Below, in pieces: positions 1-7,770 of a stretch of DNA of 64,000 nucleotides (position 1 is its first letter; each line of letters starts with the position of its first letter). Both the position numbers and the translations under genes were made by a program. This DNA is from an uncultured Rhodospirillales bacterium (GTDB taxonomy: Bacteria > Pseudomonadota > Alphaproteobacteria > Rhodospirillales > UBA2165): NCBI GenBank assembly GCA_913055735.1, contig CAJXKD010000001.1:2266281-2330280 (forward strand). Direction: 5' to 3'. The notes beneath the pieces are model-generated. The model saw only the letters and a program-made list of their open reading frames with translations, was not told the DNA's origin and did not search any database.

Positions 1-336
1 GCGTTCTATTCGCGCCACCCACCATTGATGCATGGCCTGGAACATAGGCGTCAACGCCAGTGCGTCTTCGGTCGCGGAATATTCGACCCGAGGCGGGACT
101 TCGGGAAAGACTTTACGGGCGACGAGCCCATCCTTTTCCAGCGCGCGGAGTTGATTGGTGAGCATGGTCTGCGTTACGCCGTCGATCTCCCGGCGTAATT
201 CCCCGAACCGTTTCGTGCCGTGAAAGATCAGGATCTGAAGGATGGAAAGCTTCCATTTTCCGCCGATCATGTTGAATACCAACGGCGCCGGACAGGGCAA
301 CCTTTCGGTCTTGGCAATTTTCAGCTTCTTATCCAT
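1..336 (-). CDS. HxlR-family transcriptional regulator (C-terminus cut by window edge)
   Basis: The reading frame opens with ATG at 336 and runs off the left edge without a stop, giving 112 visible residues. The protein shows the HxlR winged-helix pattern: a single N-terminal Cys in LPCP, then MIGGKWKLSIL, a RFGELRREI helix, a TQTMLTNQLRALEKDGLV recognition region and a VPPRVEYS wing. In this family the conserved Cys is often a redox or electrophile sensor. The gene is divergent from the GST-like gene at 459, with a near-palindromic site between them, so autoregulation and control of that pair are likely. The family call is firm; the signal it senses is inferred. Confidence 0.9.
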   Translation of the reverse strand, partial: MDKKLKIAKTERLPCPAPLVFNMIGGKWKLSILQILIFHGTKRFGELRREIDGVTQTMLTNQLRALEKDGLVARKVFPEVPPRVEYSATEDALALTPMFQAMHQWWVARIER

Positions 337-362
337 GGGCTCTAACCCTTTGTTTCTCTCAT

Positions 363-382
363 TAGTATCGAAAATAATACTA
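363..382. promoter_or_regulatory. Inverted repeat, candidate HxlR operator
   Basis: TAGTAT and ATACTA flank an 8-base AT-rich spacer in the divergent hxlR/GST intergenic region. A further AATACT half-site lies at 391-396. The size, dyad symmetry and position between an HxlR gene and its divergent neighbour fit the operators known for YodB/HypR-like regulators. Binding is inferred. Confidence 0.5.
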
Positions 383-458
383 TATAAGAAAATACTGCCT
401 ACTTTCAAAATAAAAGTCTTGGGGCTAGCTTTCGCCTAGAAACAAGAGAGGGCGAAAC

Positions 459-1127
459 ATGACCATCAGGGTTTACACGATTAGCGGTGCGCCAAGACCC
501 TGGCGCGTTCTGCTTGGGTTAATTTTCAAAGAACTCGATTTCGAGACCGTTGTCCTCAAAGCCTCCGAGGGTGAGCATAAGGCAGAGCCGTTCCTGTCGC
601 TCAACCCGCGTGGAACGGTACCGGTCGTTGTCGATGGCGCCGTGACGATCCGCGATTCTATCGCGGCCCTCGCCTGGCTCGACCGCGCCTATCCAGACCC
701 GCCGCTTTTCGGGGTCGAGGCGGATGAAGCTGCCCGAATATGGCAGCACGTCACGGAGTTTGCCGACTATTTGCGGGCGGCGGTCGACGGCTTGCTGACA
801 CCGGTCTTTTTCGAAAATGCCCATGAGGCGACACCGGAGCTGCTCAAGGCGGCCTATGCCGCCAAAGTCGAGTTGGCGGCGCTAGAACGCGCGCTGGAAT
901 CCGCTCCCTTCGGTGTCGGCGAGATGCCCTGTGCCGCTGATGCAATTGCCTTTCCCGAGGTGCGCCTGATCCAGCGTGCCATCGATACCAAGCCCGGCAT
1001 TATGAGCGAGATCGGATTGCAGGACATCTATGGGCAATTTCCCCGCATCGGAACTTGGGTCGAGCGCGTAGAAGCACTTCCCGGATACGAGAAAACACAA
1101 CCGCACCATTGGAAGGAGGCCGCGTGA
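459..1127 (+). CDS. Glutathione S-transferase family protein
   Basis: The protein has 222 residues. An N-terminal thioredoxin-like domain (about 1-80) opens with VYTISGAPRPWRV, contains the NPRGTVPVVVDG stretch with the cis-Pro after Val that contacts glutathione, and then IRDSIAALAWL, equivalent to the usual E/D-S gamma-glutamyl-binding motif. An alpha-helical C-terminal domain follows. It probably conjugates glutathione to an electrophile or reduces a substrate in the cytosol. The start has GAGAGGG just upstream. Its stop overlaps the next gene's start by one base (TGATG), so the two are translationally coupled. The divergent HxlR gene suggests induction by a reactive compound; the substrate is unknown. 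Confidence 0.88.
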   Translation: MTIRVYTISGAPRPWRVLLGLIFKELDFETVVLKASEGEHKAEPFLSLNPRGTVPVVVDGAVTIRDSIAALAWLDRAYPDPPLFGVEADEAARIWQHVTEFADYLRAAVDGLLTPVFFENAHEATPELLKAAYAAKVELAALERALESAPFGVGEMPCAADAIAFPEVRLIQRAIDTKPGIMSEIGLQDIYGQFPRIGTWVERVEALPGYEKTQPHHWKEAA

Positions 1128-1606
1128 TGACAGAAGTTGCCGAATACGCTGATTATGTGAAAACCATTGATGTCCATGCGACGCCCGAACAAGCGTATCG
1201 CGCGCTGACAAGCGAGATGGATCGGTGGTGGTCGACCCATGTCGAGGGAGCTCTGGAGAGTGTCGGCGACACGATCAAGGTCGCTTTTCCACCTAACAAT
1301 GGCCATTGGACCTTCGAGGCGACGGTGCTTTCGCCCGGAGACGTCGTCGAACTGAAATGTATCGACGCTTATCATATCGTCGCGGGTCAGCCGGCCGAGA
1401 TCGAGAAGGAATGGCTTGGTACGACGCTTCGCTGGAACATCGCGCCCGCCGGGAATGGGGCCAGAGTTTATTTCGAGCACAAAGGGCTGACGCCTAAGCT
1501 TCACTGCTACGACATCTGCGACGAGGGATGGAATTTCTTCTTCGGCACGAGCTTCGCCGCATATCTCAACGATGGTGCCGGCATGCCTCATTCCGCCAAT
1601 GGGTAA
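1127..1606 (+). CDS. SRPBCC/AHSA1-like domain protein
   Basis: I chose the ATG at 1127 because it overlaps the preceding TGA by one base and has AAGGAGG at 1113-1119; the longer in-frame start at 1055 lies inside the GST gene. The resulting 159-residue protein has the START/Bet v1-like (SRPBCC) pattern: an early strand with a TIDVHATPEQAYRALT helix start, the DRWWSTHVEG segment, and the late WNFFFGTSFAAYL helix that closes the hydrophobic pocket. Such proteins bind or turn over small hydrophobic ligands. Co-translation with a GST suggests a shared detoxification role. No catalytic residue can be assigned. Confidence 0.78.
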   Translation: MTEVAEYADYVKTIDVHATPEQAYRALTSEMDRWWSTHVEGALESVGDTIKVAFPPNNGHWTFEATVLSPGDVVELKCIDAYHIVAGQPAEIEKEWLGTTLRWNIAPAGNGARVYFEHKGLTPKLHCYDICDEGWNFFFGTSFAAYLNDGAGMPHSANG

Positions 1607-1660
1607 ATTAATCGGCGGCGCTAGATTGTTCACGCTCCCAAATGGCGAAATTCAATCCAA

Positions 1661-1680
1661 CGGCAAAGCGGTCCTTGCCG
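1661..1680 (-). terminator. Weak hairpin downstream of livM
   Basis: CGGCAA and TTGCCG form a 6-bp stem with an 8-base loop 9 bases past the livM stop, between two convergent genes. On the minus strand only a loose T-rich stretch follows, so it is at best a weak terminator. The rest of the 1607-1688 gap shows nothing. Confidence 0.3.
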
Positions 1681-1688
1681 AAAATCGG

Positions 1689-2705
1689 CTATTTCGGTGT
1701 TTTGTCGAGGATGAGACGGCGGCCGACGGGGAAAAGCTGCAGACCATAACGGTGGGAAATCAAACCCCAGACGCCGCCCGGCGCTTTCAACATGATGAGG
1801 ACGGCAATGGCGCCCATTAGGATCAGATAGAAGGAGCCGAAATCGGCGAGCAACTCGCGCAGGATGATGTAGATCAGCATGCCGATGATCGGTCCTTCGA
1901 TGGTTCCGATACCGCCGACCACCACCATGAAGATGACCACCACCGTCCAATCATTGATGCTGAACCCGGCTTCGGGCGACAGCCGTAGCTTTTGCAGGAA
2001 GATCAACGAGCCCACCAAGCCGGTGCAGGCGGCGGTCGCGACATAGATGAACAACTTGGTGCGAAACACATTGACGCCGAGACTGCTCGATGCGGGCTCC
2101 GAGTCCCGGATGGCGGTGAGCGCGAGACCGTTCCGCGAGCGCAGGATCAGATAGACCACCGCGAACACGATCACGCAAATTCCCAGCGACATCCAATATT
2201 CGACGGTCTCGCGGTCGGAGCGGCTGGAAGCGACCTGGCGCACGATTTTGGGAGTCAGCGACATGCCTGATCCGGCACCCAACTCCTCGATCAGACTGGC
2301 GCCGAGGGCGAAACTTTCGGCGACGACCCAGGTGCCGATGGCGAAATAGTGACCGCGCAATCGGAAGACCGCGAAAGCGACGGGAATGGAGATGAGCCCT
2401 GCAATGGGTCCGGCAAGCGCCATGGCCGGATATACATGCATGCCGACCGAGCCGGTCAGATAGAAGAACGCGTAGGCGCCTAGCCCGACATAGGCTTGCT
2501 GGCCGACGGATACCAGACCGGCATAACCGGCGAGAAGGTTCCAGAGCATGGCGAGAGCGAGGTAGTAGGCCATTTCGGCGACGAGCCGCATATCGCCGGG
2601 ACCGCCCCAATAGGGCAGCGTGGCCAAGGCGAGTAACACGACGAGCGCCAGCGGCGTGAAGATGCGGCTGGCCCGCGTGCTGCGTGCGACCTGTACGGTA
2701 CTCAT
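1689..2705 (-). CDS. livM: Branched-chain-type ABC transporter permease LivM
   Basis: The 338-residue inner-membrane protein has about nine or ten hydrophobic segments and family landmarks: NLLAGYAGLVSVGQQAYVGLG near residue 60, FRLRGHYFAIGTWVVAE around 115-130, and the EAA-like cytoplasmic loop with GGIGTIEGPIIG near 265-280. It pairs with LivH to form the pore of an ABC importer. It is the last gene of a five-gene minus-strand operon, three bases after livH. The transported compound need not be a branched-chain amino acid, because this family also moves urea, amides and aromatic acids. Confidence 0.93.
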   Translation of the reverse strand: MSTVQVARSTRASRIFTPLALVVLLALATLPYWGGPGDMRLVAEMAYYLALAMLWNLLAGYAGLVSVGQQAYVGLGAYAFFYLTGSVGMHVYPAMALAGPIAGLISIPVAFAVFRLRGHYFAIGTWVVAESFALGASLIEELGAGSGMSLTPKIVRQVASSRSDRETVEYWMSLGICVIVFAVVYLILRSRNGLALTAIRDSEPASSSLGVNVFRTKLFIYVATAACTGLVGSLIFLQKLRLSPEAGFSINDWTVVVIFMVVVGGIGTIEGPIIGMLIYIILRELLADFGSFYLILMGAIAVLIMLKAPGGVWGLISHRYGLQLFPVGRRLILDKTPK

Positions 2706-2708
2706 GGT

Positions 2709-3575
2709 TTAGTCTCTCGTCCGCGGGAACAGCCCGCTCGGTAGGATGATCAGGATAACCAGGAACGCGAGGTGGCCCGCGAGGATTTGCCAGGTCGGCG
2801 ACAGGGCGGCCCCGACCGCTTGGGCGATGCCGAGGATCATGCCGCCGATCAACGTTCCCCACATGCTGCCGAGCCCGCCGATGATGACCGCTTCGAAGGC
2901 GAGGATCAGCCGCGTCGGGCCCGAGGCCGGATCGAAATTGGTGCGGATGGCGAACAGCACGGCGGCGAGCGCGGTGAAGATCATGGCGATGGCCATGGCG
3001 AGCGCGAACAAGTGGCGCTTGTTGATACCCATCAGTTCGGCGGTATCGGCATCGTCGGACGCCGCCCGGAAGGCGCGGCCGATCTTGGTCTTGAAAAACA
3101 GAAGTTGCAGTCCGGCGATGGACAGCACCGCGACCGCGAATATGATCACCGGATAGACGCCGATGGCGATGTCGCCGGGCAGTACCAGGCTTTGTGTTTC
3201 AATCGCCCCTTGTTGCAAACGATGGGTATAGGCGCCGAACCCGAGCAACAGCGCGTTCTGGATGATCACCGAGATGCCGAAGGTCACCAGCAGCGGCGGC
3301 AGCAACCCGCCCTCCAGGGTGAAGTTGAGGAGGCCGCGTTGCAGAAGATAACCGGCGACGAACATCACGGGCAGCACGATGATCAGACTGGAAACAGGAT
3401 CGAGGCCGGTTCCCTGGACGACGATGAGCGCGACGTAAGCACAGAGCACGATGAGATCGCCATGGGCGATGTTCACCAGCCGCATGATCCCGAATGACAA
3501 CGACAGGCCGATGGCAAACAAGGCATAGAGCCCGCCGAGCAGGCTTCCTTGGATCAGGACATTGAGCCATTCCAT
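2709..3575 (-). CDS. livH: Branched-chain-type ABC transporter permease LivH
   Basis: The start at 3575 (MEWLNVLIQGS) was chosen over an upstream in-frame start because it has an AGGAGGG ribosome site 8-9 bases before it and matches the usual LivH N-terminus. The protein is 288 residues with about eight membrane helices. It contains GIMRLVNIAHGDLIVLCAY near 30-45 and the coupling loop with FEAVIIGGLGSMWGTLIGG near 225-243. It forms a heterodimer with LivM. It lies between livF and livM with spacing small enough for a single transcript. Confidence 0.93.
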   Translation of the reverse strand: MEWLNVLIQGSLLGGLYALFAIGLSLSFGIMRLVNIAHGDLIVLCAYVALIVVQGTGLDPVSSLIIVLPVMFVAGYLLQRGLLNFTLEGGLLPPLLVTFGISVIIQNALLLGFGAYTHRLQQGAIETQSLVLPGDIAIGVYPVIIFAVAVLSIAGLQLLFFKTKIGRAFRAASDDADTAELMGINKRHLFALAMAIAMIFTALAAVLFAIRTNFDPASGPTRLILAFEAVIIGGLGSMWGTLIGGMILGIAQAVGAALSPTWQILAGHLAFLVILIILPSGLFPRTRD

Positions 3576-3586
3576 CGCGCGCCCTC

Positions 3587-4285
3587 CTATAGCCCGAAAT
3601 AGGCGGCGGTGATCTTGTCGCGATCGAAGCCGTCGGTTGGTGCGGTAAGGGCGATGCGCCCTTCCTGGAAGCAATAGAACCGCGATGACGCATCGAGCGC
3701 CCGGTTGATATCTTGTTCAACCAGGACCACCGTCGTGCCTTCGTCTGTGATGGCCTCGAGACAGGTGTAAATATCCTGGATGATGACCGGTGCGAGACCG
3801 AGCGACAGCTCGTCGCAGAGCAATAAGCGCGGATTGGACATCAGCGCCCGGCCGACAGCGCACATCTGTTGCTGACCGCCCGACAAGGCAGGGGCGGGCA
3901 GGTGATGAAGGTCTTTGAGTACCGGAAACAGGCCATAGACCCGTTCGAGGGTCCAAGGACCCGGACGTCCGCTATGTGCCCCAAGCAGTAGATTTTCTTC
4001 GACCGTCAGGCTGGGGAACAAACGGCGCCCTTCCGGCACCATGGCGATTCCGACACGGACCATGTCATGGGGCGTGCGGTGGCCGATGGGTTTGCCGTCG
4101 AACTCGATCATATTCGGCTCGGTGGTCAGGGCGCCGGCCACCGCGCGGAGACAAGTCGTTTTGCCGGCGCCGTTGGCCCCGATGATGGCAACCGTTTCAC
4201 CTTCTTCGACGGTCAGGTCGATGCCGAACAGGGCCTGGAAATCGCCATAGAAGGCGGAAAGCTGATGGGTCGCGAGCAGGCTCAT
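3587..4285 (-). CDS. livF: Branched-chain-type ABC transporter ATPase LivF
   Basis: The 232-residue ATPase has Walker A GANGAGKTT (about 35-43), a Q-loop region followed by VPEGRRLFPSLTVEENL, the signature LSGGQQQM (about 135), Walker B LLLCDELSLGL and the switch His region VLVEQDIN. The GRRLFPSLTVEENL sequence is typical of LivF rather than LivG. Note that the switch position is Q-D rather than the commoner H-D, which is normal for LivF. The start overlaps the livG stop by four bases (ATGA), indicating coupled translation. Confidence 0.93.
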   Translation of the reverse strand: MSLLATHQLSAFYGDFQALFGIDLTVEEGETVAIIGANGAGKTTCLRAVAGALTTEPNMIEFDGKPIGHRTPHDMVRVGIAMVPEGRRLFPSLTVEENLLLGAHSGRPGPWTLERVYGLFPVLKDLHHLPAPALSGGQQQMCAVGRALMSNPRLLLCDELSLGLAPVIIQDIYTCLEAITDEGTTVVLVEQDINRALDASSRFYCFQEGRIALTAPTDGFDRDKITAAYFGL

Positions 4286-5007
4286 GAGGCAGGGATCCCC
4301 ATATAGACCTCGCGTACCTGCGCATCGTTCATCACCGCGTGTGGGTCACCCTCGGCAATCATGCGGCCGAAATTCATCACCACGAGACGGCTCGCAACGG
4401 ATAGCAAGGCATGGACGATATGTTCGATCCAGATGATCGTGGTGCCTTGGGCGTGAATCGCCTTGATGGTTTTGACCAATTCGGCACATTCATGCTCGGT
4501 CAGGCCGCCGGCGATCTCGTCGAGCAGCAAAAGGTTGGGTCGCGTCGCAAGCGCGCGGGCCAATTCCAACCGTTTACGCTGCAGCAGCGTGAGGGTGCGC
4601 GCCGGTACGTTGGCCTTGTCGACAAGCCCGGTGATTTTCAGAACTTCCGCACAGCTTTCGTAACTTTCGCGTTCGGTTTGGTGGCCGCCGAAGATGGCGC
4701 CCACCAGCAGGTTTTCGTAGACGGTCATGTTGGCGAACGGGTGAGGGATCTGATAGGAGCGTCCCATGCCCAGCCGCGCGCGGGCATGGGCCGGCAGTGC
4801 CGTAATATCGTCGCCCTTGAACCGGACGGTACCACTACTCGCCCGCACGTCGCCGGTGATCAGGTTGAACATGGTCGACTTGCCGGCTCCGTTGGGGCCG
4901 ATGACCGCCAGCGCCTCGCCTTCCTCCACCGACAGGACAAGTTGGTCCGCCGCCTGCAGCGCGCCGTAGGATTTGGACACTTGGTCGAGTTGGAGAAGGG
5001 TGGGCAT
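4282..5007 (-). CDS. livG: Branched-chain-type ABC transporter ATPase LivG
   Basis: The start at 5007 (MPTLLQLDQ) is preferred, because the longer in-frame start at 5049 would sit in the loop of a strong hairpin at 5037-5070. The 241-residue protein shows Walker A GPNGAGKST, the LivG-specific GMGRSYQIPHPFANMTVYEN segment, an LTLLQRKRLELARAL signature region in place of canonical LSGGQ, Walker B LLLLDEIAGGLT and IEHIVHAL as the switch His. It couples ATP hydrolysis to the LivH/LivM pore together with LivF. Confidence 0.92.
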   Translation of the reverse strand: MPTLLQLDQVSKSYGALQAADQLVLSVEEGEALAVIGPNGAGKSTMFNLITGDVRASSGTVRFKGDDITALPAHARARLGMGRSYQIPHPFANMTVYENLLVGAIFGGHQTERESYESCAEVLKITGLVDKANVPARTLTLLQRKRLELARALATRPNLLLLDEIAGGLTEHECAELVKTIKAIHAQGTTIIWIEHIVHALLSVASRLVVMNFGRMIAEGDPHAVMNDAQVREVYMGIPAS

Positions 5008-5036
5008 TATGCTTTTTTCGTTTATTTGGGCGTCGG

Positions 5037-5070
5037 AGACCGCCGCCAACAGGGTAGCTGGCGGCGGTCT
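5037..5070 (-). promoter_or_regulatory. Strong intercistronic hairpin between binding-protein gene and livG
   Basis: AGACCGCCGCCA and TGGCGGCGGTCT form a perfect 12-bp stem around a 10-base loop, 17 bases past the binding-protein stop. No T-run follows on the minus strand, so it is unlikely to be a full terminator. Hairpins in this position commonly stabilise the upstream mRNA or attenuate the downstream genes, raising binding-protein levels over the membrane components. Confidence 0.6.
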
Positions 5071-5087
5071 TATCCGAGCGCGAGGTC

Positions 5088-6407
5088 TTAAGAGTACTTG
5101 ATCGGCTCGAACGCACTGTCGAGCGGAATCTCCGGTGCCGACCCGTTATAGACAATGTGCAGATCGAACGGGAACTTCTCGCCCTTCTTCCACTGGCCAC
5201 CGACCAGCGGCGTGGTGCAAACGTTCTTGATCGGGTTCTTGGGCCCGCCGCCTTTCCAGGTGACAGGACCGACCAGCGATTTGTAGTCGGTATCGGCGAT
5301 TGCCTCGACGATGTCTTCCGGCTTCAAGCTGGCGGAACGTTTCAACACGTCGACGGCGACCTCGATGTTGGCGTGCTTGAACCCGATCGGCTGAGTCCAT
5401 TGCTTGCCGGTCGCGGCGGTATAGGCGTCGCAGAACTCCTGCGCCGTCTCGCCGGTGAGGCCCGACTGGAACGGATGGTGATGCGACCACCAAACTTCCG
5501 TCGACGTGCCTTCGCCGCGCGGGCCCAACGCCTCGACGGCGGTCGGGAACAGGATCGCCTTGGGCGGCGTCATGATCTTCGGCTGATAGCCCTGCTGGGC
5601 GCACTGCGTCCAGAAGGTGGCGAACTGCGGCGGGTTGAAGATGCCGCAGGCAATGTCCGCGTCGTTCTTCTTGAGTTCGCGGATCTGCGCCGAGAAATCA
5701 TCCGACAAAGGCGGATACAAACCCAACTGGCGGACATCGAAGCCCTTGGAGCGGAACAATGGCGGCATGCCGTGATCGCCGTTGGCGGCAATGCCGTCGG
5801 GATCGTTGGTGAACATGGTGCAGACGATGTTATTCGTCGGCATGGTTTTCCACATGTCGGCGAAGGTCGTCGCGACCTGATCGAAGCCCCAGAAGAAGTG
5901 ATAGGTATATTCGAACCCTTCCGCCGGGTTGCCGCGGCGACCGAAGAACCATGCCTGCCATGGATCGTCCGACGTGATGCATGGCACGCCGTTCAACTCG
6001 CATTGGTCGGATACCGGGTTGCAGGTGTCCGAGGTCGAGGACGCGACCATGAGGTCGACGCGATCATTGTTGATCAGCTGCGCCGCGACTTCGGAGGCGC
6101 GGTTCGGGTTCGATTGGCTGTCCTTATAGATGATCTCGACCGGATGGGTCTGGCTGCCGATCTTGATGCCGCCTTTGAGAGCCTTGTTGATACCCTCGAG
6201 CACGAACCGGTCAGCTTCACCGAACGCCGCGATTGGGCCGGTTTCCGGACTGACCATACCGATTTTGATGGGTCGTGCGGCGAACACGGCGGGCGCCGGA
6301 AGGGTCGCGGCGATTGCGCCGGCCGCGGCAGTACCCGCACTATATTTGAGGAATTTGCGTCGACCGATCCCACGAGGGGTCGTGCGCCCTTTGGCTTTCG
6401 AGTCCAT
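5088..6407 (-). CDS. ABC transporter substrate-binding protein, Liv/urea-amide type, Tat-exported
   Basis: The 439-residue protein begins with a twin-arginine signal (RRKFLKYSAG at about 16-25, hydrophobic stretch, APAVFAA cleavage region near 45). It then shows the type I periplasmic fold start IKIGMVSPETGPIAAFGEADRF. The periplasmic-binding domain contains VDLMVASSTSDTCNPVSDQCE, resembling the ligand-loop region of the AmiC/UrtA branch. It delivers substrate to LivH/LivM. Tat export implies folding before export. It is the first gene of the operon and is divergent from a tetR gene. The ligand cannot be read from sequence. Confidence 0.88.
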   Translation of the reverse strand: MDSKAKGRTTPRGIGRRKFLKYSAGTAAAGAIAATLPAPAVFAARPIKIGMVSPETGPIAAFGEADRFVLEGINKALKGGIKIGSQTHPVEIIYKDSQSNPNRASEVAAQLINNDRVDLMVASSTSDTCNPVSDQCELNGVPCITSDDPWQAWFFGRRGNPAEGFEYTYHFFWGFDQVATTFADMWKTMPTNNIVCTMFTNDPDGIAANGDHGMPPLFRSKGFDVRQLGLYPPLSDDFSAQIRELKKNDADIACGIFNPPQFATFWTQCAQQGYQPKIMTPPKAILFPTAVEALGPRGEGTSTEVWWSHHHPFQSGLTGETAQEFCDAYTAATGKQWTQPIGFKHANIEVAVDVLKRSASLKPEDIVEAIADTDYKSLVGPVTWKGGGPKNPIKNVCTTPLVGGQWKKGEKFPFDLHIVYNGSAPEIPLDSAFEPIKYS

Positions 6408-6759
6408 TTATGGCCTCCCTGTTGAAGAGGTGAACTGCCAGTTTTGTTGTTTCGCTACGTTTCGTAACGGCTATTTGGTCTGACAGGACGATATGATGCG
6501 CTCGTCGGAATCATTCTAGGTCGCGAAATGATCAAGAATCAAGCCTGACTCGAGATCGAGTTTTTAATTTCAGACAAATTTTTCAGTCATCGAAATTTCG
6601 GGAAATCCGCCGTCTTCAGGGCGCAGATCAAATATGATTTCATATCAGACTTGATAAAACCGCGCCGCCGTGTCTCCATGAAGATAGGTGTTCCCTGGAT
6701 TCCGCCGCGTTCCGGGCTGCGGTCGGCGGGTTAAAAAGATGAACAAGAAAGGCTAGTAG
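6408..6759. promoter_or_regulatory. Divergent promoter region between liv-type operon and tetR, with dyad repeats
   Basis: This 352-base AT-richer gap has no gene. It contains the inverted repeat ATATGA-TT-TCATAT at 6632-6645, the palindrome CGAAATTTCG at 6591-6600, and CTCGA-GA-TCGAG at 6549-6560. The first is the best candidate for a TetR operator because it lies between the regulator gene and its divergent target. The assignment is inference. Confidence 0.5.
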
Positions 6760-7485
6760 ATGGCGGGCAAGCGGCAATCCAAGATGGCTGAGGTATCAAC
6801 AAACGGCGGACGGCTGTTCCGCCGCCGTCAGCAAACCCGCGTCAATCTCTTGCGGGCGGCCTATGAGGTGATGTCCGAAAGCGGCGTCGATGGCGCCAAG
6901 ATCAAAGATATCACGGATCGGGCCGACGTCGGTTTCGGGACTTTCTACAACTATTTCGAAACGAAAGATGAGATTGCGGTCCAGGTTCTCGATTGCGCGA
7001 TCAATGACATCGGTCGCCGTAATGTTCAGGCGACGGATCCGTTGCGGGGCCGCGATCCCGTTCTGGTTATGCCGACATCCGTCCGTTTGTGGCTGCATGA
7101 ATCCATGCGCACCGCCATGTGGGAATGGTGGGCGCGCCGTCCGGACCTGCTGATTGACCGTATGCGCCGGGGATTCGGGCCGTTCGGCACGCGCGACATG
7201 CTCGACGGTATCGCGGCGGGCGTCTTCAAGATCTCCGAACGGGATGTCGAACAATTATGGGGTCTCGCCGTTTGGATGATGGTTGGCGGCATGCATGACA
7301 TTGTCATCGACGGCGCGCGGCCTGAAACCGAGATCGTCTGCGTCGAATCGATTATGCGGGTAATGGGCGTCGAGCCGGATCGTGCCCGCGAGATTTCCAG
7401 TGTCGAGCTTCCCGCTCTTCCCCCAGAAAATATCGATTGGACGTTCGAGATCGGCCAACTGGCCGACATGGACGCGGCCGCTTAA
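6760..7485 (+). CDS. TetR/AcrR-family transcriptional regulator
   Basis: The 241-residue protein has an N-terminal TetR helix-turn-helix at about 25-75 with LLRAAYEVMSESGVDG, IKDITDRADVGFGTFYNYF and then KDEIAVQVL. The C-terminal ligand domain is not recognisable as a defined subgroup. An AAGAAAGG ribosome site precedes the ATG. Its position divergent from the Liv-type operon suggests that it represses that transporter and perhaps itself, responding to the imported substrate or a derivative. Confidence 0.9.
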   Translation: MAGKRQSKMAEVSTNGGRLFRRRQQTRVNLLRAAYEVMSESGVDGAKIKDITDRADVGFGTFYNYFETKDEIAVQVLDCAINDIGRRNVQATDPLRGRDPVLVMPTSVRLWLHESMRTAMWEWWARRPDLLIDRMRRGFGPFGTRDMLDGIAAGVFKISERDVEQLWGLAVWMMVGGMHDIVIDGARPETEIVCVESIMRVMGVEPDRAREISSVELPALPPENIDWTFEIGQLADMDAAA

Positions 7486-7534
7486 TCCCGCCATAGAGCT
7501 TTCCAAGCAGGAAAAATGAGGCGCGTCGCCGTAG

Positions 7535-7552
7535 CGGGGGCAATCTGCCCCG
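7535..7552 (+). terminator. Possible terminator hairpin after tetR
   Basis: CGGGG and CCCCG form a 5-bp stem with an 8-base loop, about 50 bases past the tetR stop. There is no T-run. It is offered only as a weak candidate. Confidence 0.25.
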
Positions 7553-7622
7553 AACATAAGTGGCCCAGAATATATATAGACCCTTCTATATAAAAAAGTT
7601 CATTTTGCGGCGCAGAAAGTAT

Positions 7623-7682
7623 TGCATAAGAAATATGCATAATCTAACCTGCATAAGGTTTGAGCAGTTTTTCGGCTCAAAC
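7623..7682 (+). repeat. Three TGCATAA direct repeats and a leader hairpin upstream of the ANTAR gene
   Basis: The heptamer TGCATAA occurs at 7623-7629, 7636-7642 and 7650-7656, starting 13 and 14 bases apart. Immediately after it, GTTTGAGC (7658-7665) and GCTCAAAC (7675-7682) form a perfect 8-bp stem. Spaced direct heptamers in an AT-rich promoter look like activator sites (inference). The remainder of 7486-7770 holds no gene; TATATA-rich tracts at 7570-7595 could carry promoter elements. Confidence 0.5.
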
Positions 7683-7770
7683 GACCGAATTTAGAGGCTT
7701 TTTCGCCGCTATTTAAGGGCCCCGTAAGCGCAAAAGAGCTTTCGAGGGTGGGGTTGGAGAAACGGAGAAG

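Noticed and set aside
5157..6425. Long open frame antisense to the Liv-type binding protein
   Set aside because: It is the complement of a clear, motif-rich gene and has low-complexity Arg/Gly-rich content; the same holds for long antisense frames at 9103-10359, 20705-22270, 26939-28348, 44792-46264 and 55789-57549.
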